Shown in pieces: positions 6,640 through 10,019 of a stretch of DNA of 10,019 nucleotides. Below the pieces are notes generated by a model. It saw only the letters and a list, made by a program, of their open reading frames with translations, had not been told where the DNA came from and did no database searches. Origin of the DNA: a bacterium (lineage in GTDB: Bacteria > JAMCPX01); the NCBI GenBank assembly GCA_021787655.1, contig JAJYLM010000071.1, positions 1-10,019 of the forward strand. Reading direction: 5' to 3'. A program made the position numbers and the translations under genes. How positions within the stretch are numbered: the first letter of the stretch is position 1; every line of letters starts with the position of its first letter.

Positions 6640-6666
6640 CAGGCAGGTCCCGCAGGGACCTGCCTG
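6640..6666 (-). terminator. Perfect 12-bp hairpin between acyl-CoA dehydrogenase and ubiE
   Basis: CAGGCAGGTCCC (6640-6651) and GGGACCTGCCTG (6655-6666) are exact inverse complements around a 3-base loop, a very stable GC-rich stem. It begins 11 bases after the acyl-CoA dehydrogenase stop on the minus strand and is followed by CTCTTATTC, a weak rather than classical U-tract. It therefore fits a partial terminator, an attenuator, or an mRNA 3'-end stabiliser. It ends 16 bases before the ubiE ATG, so it could also affect ubiE expression. Confidence 0.65.
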
Positions 6667-6677
6667 TCAGCATTCTG

Positions 6678-7826
6678 TCAGTACAGCCCCATGCGTTTTG
6701 CTATGATTTCTTTCATGATCTCCGATGTGCCGGCCCCGATGGTGAACATCCGTGCGTCCCGGTATGCCCGCGCAACCGGATATTCCTCCATGTATCCGTA
6801 ACCGCCGAATACCTGGATTGCATCGTAGGTGACCTTGTTGGCAATCTCACAGGCATACAGCTTTGCCATGGATATCTCCTTCGTTGCATCTTCTCCCTGA
6901 TCGAGAAGCCACGCACCGTTATACGCAAGCTGTTTTGCTGCCTCGAGCTGGGTCGCCATGTCCACGAGCTTGTGCGCTATCGCCTGGTGCTGGGATATGG
7001 GCTTACCGAACGTGGTCCGTTCTTTTGCATAGGCAACAGCGTCCTCCAGTGCTACCTGGGCGAGTGCAATGACACCCACGGAACCCATGATCCTCTCTGT
7101 CTGAAAGCCCTCCATGATATAATAAAATCCCTTATTGATCTCACCGACAATCATATTCTCCGGAATGAAACAGTCATCGAAGAACAACTCGGCTGTGTGC
7201 GAAGAATGATGTCCGAGCTTCTTCAGCTTTCTGCCGACCGTAAAGCCCTTTGTTTTTGTATCCAGCAGAAACAGGGTGATACCCTTATGGTCTTTTGTAG
7301 AATCAGTTTTCGCTGCGACGATGATATAATCAGCCCAGGTACCGTTCGTGATGAAAATCTTCGATCCGTTGAGAACATAACCGCCGTCCGTCTTTTTTGC
7401 CGTACTGCGGATGCGTGCCACGTCTGAGCCCGCATTCGGCTCGGTGTACCCGATTGCAAAAACAGCGTCGCCCTGTATCATCCTGGTCAGGTACCTGGTT
7501 TTCTGCTCTTCCGTGCCGTGTTTGAACAGCACCGGCGTCGCCATGTCCGTGTCAACCATCACGTCGAGGCACAGCCCCGGCATTCTGGACCTGTAGAGTT
7601 CTTCATAAAATACGATGTCGTAAAAGATATCAAGCCCCATGCCCCCGTATTTTTCCGGGTAGCGTATACCGAGGAAATTCATATTCGCCAGTGTCTTGAA
7701 CAGTGATTTCGGGTAGTCCTGCGCGTCTTCCCATTCGTTTGCATGCGGTACAAGGTTTTTGCTGACGAAATCCCGTACGGTTTTTCTGAACATATCGTGC
7801 TCTTCGGTAAAGAAGTGTTGCTTCAT
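6678..7826 (-). CDS. Acyl-CoA dehydrogenase (FAD), LCAD/IVD-type active site
   Basis: A 382-residue flavoenzyme that introduces the alpha,beta double bond into an acyl-CoA and passes electrons to electron-transfer flavoprotein. The ATG at 7826 is preceded by GGGAGGA; an ATG 12 bases earlier overlaps that site and is unlikely. The N-terminal helical domain is followed by GYTEPNAGSD (126-135, flavin/substrate signature), VLNGSKIFITNG (151-162), the C-terminal domain with ERTTFGKPISQHQAIAHKLVDM (269-290) and QVFGGYGYMEEYPVARAYRD (338-357). The Glu found in MCAD- and SCAD-type enzymes within the EGT motif is Ala here (IGAGTSEI, 363-370). A Glu is present instead at 244 in QTERIMG, where long-chain and isovaleryl-CoA dehydrogenases keep their base. 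The substrate may thus be long-chain or branched, but cannot be fixed. ubiE lies downstream. Confidence 0.94.
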   Translation of the reverse strand: MKQHFFTEEHDMFRKTVRDFVSKNLVPHANEWEDAQDYPKSLFKTLANMNFLGIRYPEKYGGMGLDIFYDIVFYEELYRSRMPGLCLDVMVDTDMATPVLFKHGTEEQKTRYLTRMIQGDAVFAIGYTEPNAGSDVARIRSTAKKTDGGYVLNGSKIFITNGTWADYIIVAAKTDSTKDHKGITLFLLDTKTKGFTVGRKLKKLGHHSSHTAELFFDDCFIPENMIVGEINKGFYYIMEGFQTERIMGSVGVIALAQVALEDAVAYAKERTTFGKPISQHQAIAHKLVDMATQLEAAKQLAYNGAWLLDQGEDATKEISMAKLYACEIANKVTYDAIQVFGGYGYMEEYPVARAYRDARMFTIGAGTSEIMKEIIAKRMGLY

Positions 7827-7952
7827 ACATCCTCCCATAGGTATTGGTTACCGATGTATATAGGCGCTGTTTGCCGAAAAACGCAATGAAATGCAGGAAT
7901 GGTTTCCTCAGGGATTATGACCGGACGACAGCGTTGCAGCGGTATTCCGGTG
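7827..7952. other. Intergenic region between DUF481 gene end and acyl-CoA dehydrogenase start
   Basis: About 126 bases. It must end the DUF481 transcript and may start the dehydrogenase transcript, both on the minus strand. A weak promoter is possible: TATATA near 7857-7862 with a poor TTGCGT -35 about 18 bases upstream. Near the DUF481 stop there is an interrupted inverted repeat (ACCGGA...TCCGGT) without a T-tract, so no terminator is convincing. TGGTTACCG at 7845-7853 recurs upstream of the DUF481 gene. Confidence 0.3.
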
Positions 7953-8969
7953 TCAGAACGTGTACTGCAGTCCGAGGATCCAATAGATGTCCATCCTGAA
8001 GATACCCGGGGGAGGTGTGCGGTTGTATTCAATAATATTGGACACCTTGAGTGCCAGATTTCCTGCAAGTGCCGAAGTAATGCTTGCTTCGTTTCTCGTC
8101 GTATAGTTGTCACTCTTGTCGAGCCGGTCATAAAGAACAAAATATTCCGAAAAGGCAACGGCTTTGCCGAGGGACCACAAAAATGTGCCGGCAGCACGCA
8201 GCGTACTCCACGCACCGTCTGCTCCGGCAAAATGGTCTTCGGTAAAATAAGAGTAACCGGCTTCGAACGAGAGGGTGCTCGACGGACCACTCCACACCTG
8301 GTATCCTACTCCAGGCCCCTCGGCAGTGCGCAGCCGGAGATCTCGGAATTTGTCCGAAAGCATTTCCATATCTGCATACGCATAAAAATAATCCGTAAAG
8401 AGATGCTCGTACTTGAGCGAACCGAAGACGTTTCGTGCAGACATTATTCCTGCATTCTGTGCGTAATTATAAAGAAAATTCAGCCCTACATTGTCCGCAG
8501 GCGCCTTCCACAGGGCATTTGCTCCTATGGATGCACTCAAGACGTGCGCATTGCCTGCCTGAGTGTTCGCTCCTGCCGTGAGCGTCCCGGTCACCGAACT
8601 CGGCGGGGGATTGAAGGATTCAATGCTTCCCCAGTTGACCGTGGAGGGCGATACCCCTTTGCCGGTCGTGATCGCAAGGTTTCCTCCTTGTCCGACAGAA
8701 AGCTGTCCCTGAAGGGTTTGCCCGTTTTTGAGGCGGACCTTGATGGGCTCGCTCATGGTTATCGATTTGATATCTTTCGACTGCAGGGTAATGGGTGACG
8801 AGTAATCCGTCGAGAGGACGATCGTTCCCTTGCCCCCTCCGGTGATCTTCCCGTTCAGCGTATCTCCGTTGTTCAGTACAATGGTGTCCGCACATGCCGG
8901 GCGTATGCCCAGGAGGAATACAAGAACGATGCCCGAAACTACTCCCGCTAATTTTTTTGATGATATCAT
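7953..8969 (-). CDS. DUF481-family outer-membrane beta-barrel protein with duplicated N-terminal beta module
   Basis: A 338-residue secreted protein. Residues 1-27 form a signal peptide (lysines, hydrophobic core, cleavage after ACA before Asp28). The mature N-terminus holds two similar beta-rich units: IVLNNGDTLNGKI...SKDIKSI (30-70) and VRLKNGQTLQGQL...WGSIESF (78-119), each a strand with NG-turn followed by a later strand with [DG]-[IS]-x-S. A Pro-rich linker (PPPSS, 121-125) leads to a C-terminal domain of alternating amphipathic strands typical of DUF481 (YdiY-like) barrels, including TTRNEASITSALAGNLALKV (290-309), and a terminal Phe as expected for assembly by the BAM machinery. Function of the family is poorly known; no ligand can be inferred. 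The gene follows comF with a 71-base gap and has no clear ribosome-binding site at its ATG, so the exact start is slightly uncertain. Confidence 0.88.
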   Translation of the reverse strand: MISSKKLAGVVSGIVLVFLLGIRPACADTIVLNNGDTLNGKITGGGKGTIVLSTDYSSPITLQSKDIKSITMSEPIKVRLKNGQTLQGQLSVGQGGNLAITTGKGVSPSTVNWGSIESFNPPPSSVTGTLTAGANTQAGNAHVLSASIGANALWKAPADNVGLNFLYNYAQNAGIMSARNVFGSLKYEHLFTDYFYAYADMEMLSDKFRDLRLRTAEGPGVGYQVWSGPSSTLSFEAGYSYFTEDHFAGADGAWSTLRAAGTFLWSLGKAVAFSEYFVLYDRLDKSDNYTTRNEASITSALAGNLALKVSNIIEYNRTPPPGIFRMDIYWILGLQYTF

Positions 8970-8978
8970 ATGTCATTA

Positions 8979-9007
8979 TGGTTACCGCGTTTAACGCAGC
9001 ATGTCAA
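8979..9007 (-). promoter_or_regulatory. Possible promoter with internal palindrome upstream of the DUF481 gene
   Basis: On the minus strand a perfect -35 box TTGACA (9002-9007) lies 17 bases from TAACCA (8979-8984), a poor -10. Between them is the 11-base inverted repeat GCGTT-A-AACGC (8987-8997), which could be a protein-binding site or a small hairpin at the end of the comF message. The site is correctly placed for the DUF481 gene, but the weak -10 keeps this tentative; activator-dependent use would be one explanation. Confidence 0.3.
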
Positions 9008-9040
9008 TGTATTTGCCTTGTGTACGAGCGGCGTTGCCGG

Positions 9041-9787
9041 TCATACGCGCAGGGCGATGGCCATGACGTAGACTTGGTGTGCACCTGCACGCAAAAGAGA
9101 CCGTGTACAGGCGTTCACGGTGGCACCGGTCGTGATCACGTCATCGATCAGCAGCACACTTTTTCCCCTGAGCGCCTGCCTGTCTGTAATCTCGTAAGCA
9201 CCTTTTACATTGTCCTGCCGCTGCCGGGCACGCAGCCGCGACTGCGGCTGCGTTTCTTTGATCTTGACGAGCACCGAGGAAAGCACGGGTATTGACAATG
9301 AGCGGGAAAGCCCGGTGCTGATCAGGTGAGATTGATTGTAAGACCGGTGCTTGAGTCTCCGGGGAGACAGGGGGACAGGGAGAATAGCGTCGATACCGAG
9401 CCCGGCAAAATACACTTCATAGAGCATGAGCAGTTCATCCGAAAAAAAAGCAGCCAGGTTAACCTGGTCACCAAACTTGAATCTGTGGATGAGCCTGATG
9501 GCAGCGCCGTTGTACTCGAACACGGCACGCGCCAGCATAAACGCGTTCTTGCCCTTGATACAATCGTAGCATACATGCGATACGCCGCTGCCGGTGGTAA
9601 AGGGTTTACCGCACCGGGTGCAATAAGGTTCCTGTATATAATGCAGGGTGGTACGGCAGTCCGCGCAGACCGTGGTATCGGTCGTCTTGCCGCACACAAT
9701 GCATCCCCGTGGTACGAGGACGTTGGCGATCGGTTTGACCCGCCAAACAAGCCCGCTGAAAAGCGCCCTGGTATGCCCCTTGGTCAT
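9041..9787 (-). CDS. comF: ComF-family phosphoribosyltransferase-like protein with N-terminal zinc finger
   Basis: A 248-residue ComF/GntX-type protein. The N-terminus carries two pairs of CxxC knuckles: Cys29/Cys32 with Cys41/Cys44, and Cys56/Cys59 with Cys73/Cys76, fit for zinc. The C-terminal type I phosphoribosyltransferase fold shows ILPVPLSPRRLKHRSYNQSHLI (135-156) and the PRPP-binding loop VLLIDDVITTGAT (211-223) with Asp215/Asp216. Family members are linked to DNA uptake in naturally competent bacteria (ComFC in Bacillus, ComF in Haemophilus) and to nutritional use of DNA, but many carriers are not known to be competent. No other competence gene is visible here, so a DNA-uptake role is not established. 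The ATG overlaps the tlyA stop by 4 bases, indicating co-translation. Length is normal and all motifs are intact. Confidence 0.92.
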   Translation of the reverse strand: MTKGHTRALFSGLVWRVKPIANVLVPRGCIVCGKTTDTTVCADCRTTLHYIQEPYCTRCGKPFTTGSGVSHVCYDCIKGKNAFMLARAVFEYNGAAIRLIHRFKFGDQVNLAAFFSDELLMLYEVYFAGLGIDAILPVPLSPRRLKHRSYNQSHLISTGLSRSLSIPVLSSVLVKIKETQPQSRLRARQRQDNVKGAYEITDRQALRGKSVLLIDDVITTGATVNACTRSLLRAGAHQVYVMAIALRV

Positions 9788-10019
9788 GGCTTTTGCAGCT
9801 CGATGAAAAATTCCTGATTGCCTTTTGTTCCCTTTATATCTGAAGGGATCACCGCGATTACACTCAATCCGAGCTGCTCCGCCGTCTGCTGTATCTTTGC
9901 AACGGCTTTTTGACGCTTTTCTTCGGACCGCACCACGCCTCCCCGTTCAACCTCTTTCTGTTCGAGCTCAAACTGGGGTTTTATCAGGGCAAGCGCGTTT
10001 CCCTTGCTTTTAAGGCAGG
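9784..10019 (-). CDS. tlyA: TlyA-family rRNA (cytidine-2'-O)-methyltransferase, C-terminal fragment (partial)
   Basis: The last 77 codons of a gene entering from the right edge, reading in frame from 10017 to the TGA at 9784-9786. The fragment has the family C-terminal signature: LIKPQFELEQKEVERGGVVR (residues 11-30 of the fragment), then SEEKRQKAV, GLSVIAVIPSDIKGTKGNQEF and a short tail IELQKP. LIKPQFE and GGVVR followed near the end by S-x-IKG-x-x-GNQEF is characteristic of TlyA (once called hemolysin A), an S4-domain plus FtsJ-like methyltransferase that 2'-O-methylates cytidines in 16S and/or 23S rRNA. The S4 domain and SAM motif lie outside the window, so the rRNA target cannot be judged. 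Its stop overlaps the comF start in ATGA. Confidence 0.9.
   Translation of the reverse strand, partial: CLKSKGNALALIKPQFELEQKEVERGGVVRSEEKRQKAVAKIQQTAEQLGLSVIAVIPSDIKGTKGNQEFFIELQKP

Noticed and set aside
7899..8798. 299-codon plus-strand frame opposite the DUF481 gene
   Set aside because: The opposite frame has a signal peptide, repeated beta units and a family-typical C-terminus; this frame is Cys/Arg-rich shadow sequence.
1..10019. CRISPR, phage, transposon, toxin-antitoxin or RNA genes
   Set aside because: No spaced direct repeats, integrase or transposase motifs, small paired toxin-like frames, or tRNA/rRNA-like segments were seen on either strand.

Overview
This window reads as a chromosomal segment from a Gram-negative bacterium. 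The signs are a lipoprotein-type periplasmic adaptor, an outer-membrane beta-barrel protein with a signal peptide and terminal Phe, MEP-pathway isoprenoid synthesis (ispG) and quinone methylation (ubiE). Base composition is moderately GC-rich throughout, with no obvious foreign island. I cannot assign a phylum from sequence alone; a Nitrospirota- or Desulfobacterota-like organism is a weak guess. Nearly all the DNA is coding, no gap exceeds 300 bases, and I see no rRNA, tRNA, CRISPR array, insertion sequence or prophage genes.

Layout from left to right. (1) Positions 1-1751, minus strand: a TetR-type repressor, a YbhG-like membrane-fusion lipoprotein and the start of a YbhF-like ABC ATPase form one compact efflux operon that runs off the left edge. 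Ahead of the repressor gene is a very good sigma70-type promoter whose -35 box lies inside a 23-base inverted repeat, probably the repressor's own operator. (2) Positions 1849-4827, minus strand: a GT2 glycosyltransferase, a GT4 glycosyltransferase and ispG are packed head to tail (a 4-base overlap, then a 9-base gap), so an essential isoprenoid gene appears translationally tied to glycosyltransferases. (3) Positions 4957-5916, plus strand: one divergent GT2 glycosyltransferase of the WbbL/rhamnosyltransferase type, the only plus-strand gene. (4) Positions 5949-7826, minus strand: an acyl-CoA dehydrogenase followed by ubiE, separated by a perfect 12-bp hairpin. (5) Positions 7953-8969, minus strand: a DUF481 outer-membrane protein with an unusual duplicated N-terminal module. 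(6) Positions 9041-10019, minus strand: the end of tlyA overlapping comF by 4 bases.

The left block is a self-regulated export system. The central block probably contributes to a surface glycan, with the polyprenyl precursor pathway represented by ispG. The ubiE gene points to quinone-dependent respiration, and the acyl-CoA dehydrogenase to fatty-acid or branched-chain acyl oxidation. I found no clearly new multi-gene system. The most rewarding details are the TetR operator/promoter, the relocated catalytic Glu of the acyl-CoA dehydrogenase, the acd-ubiE hairpin, the ispG coupling and the DUF481 N-terminal duplication.
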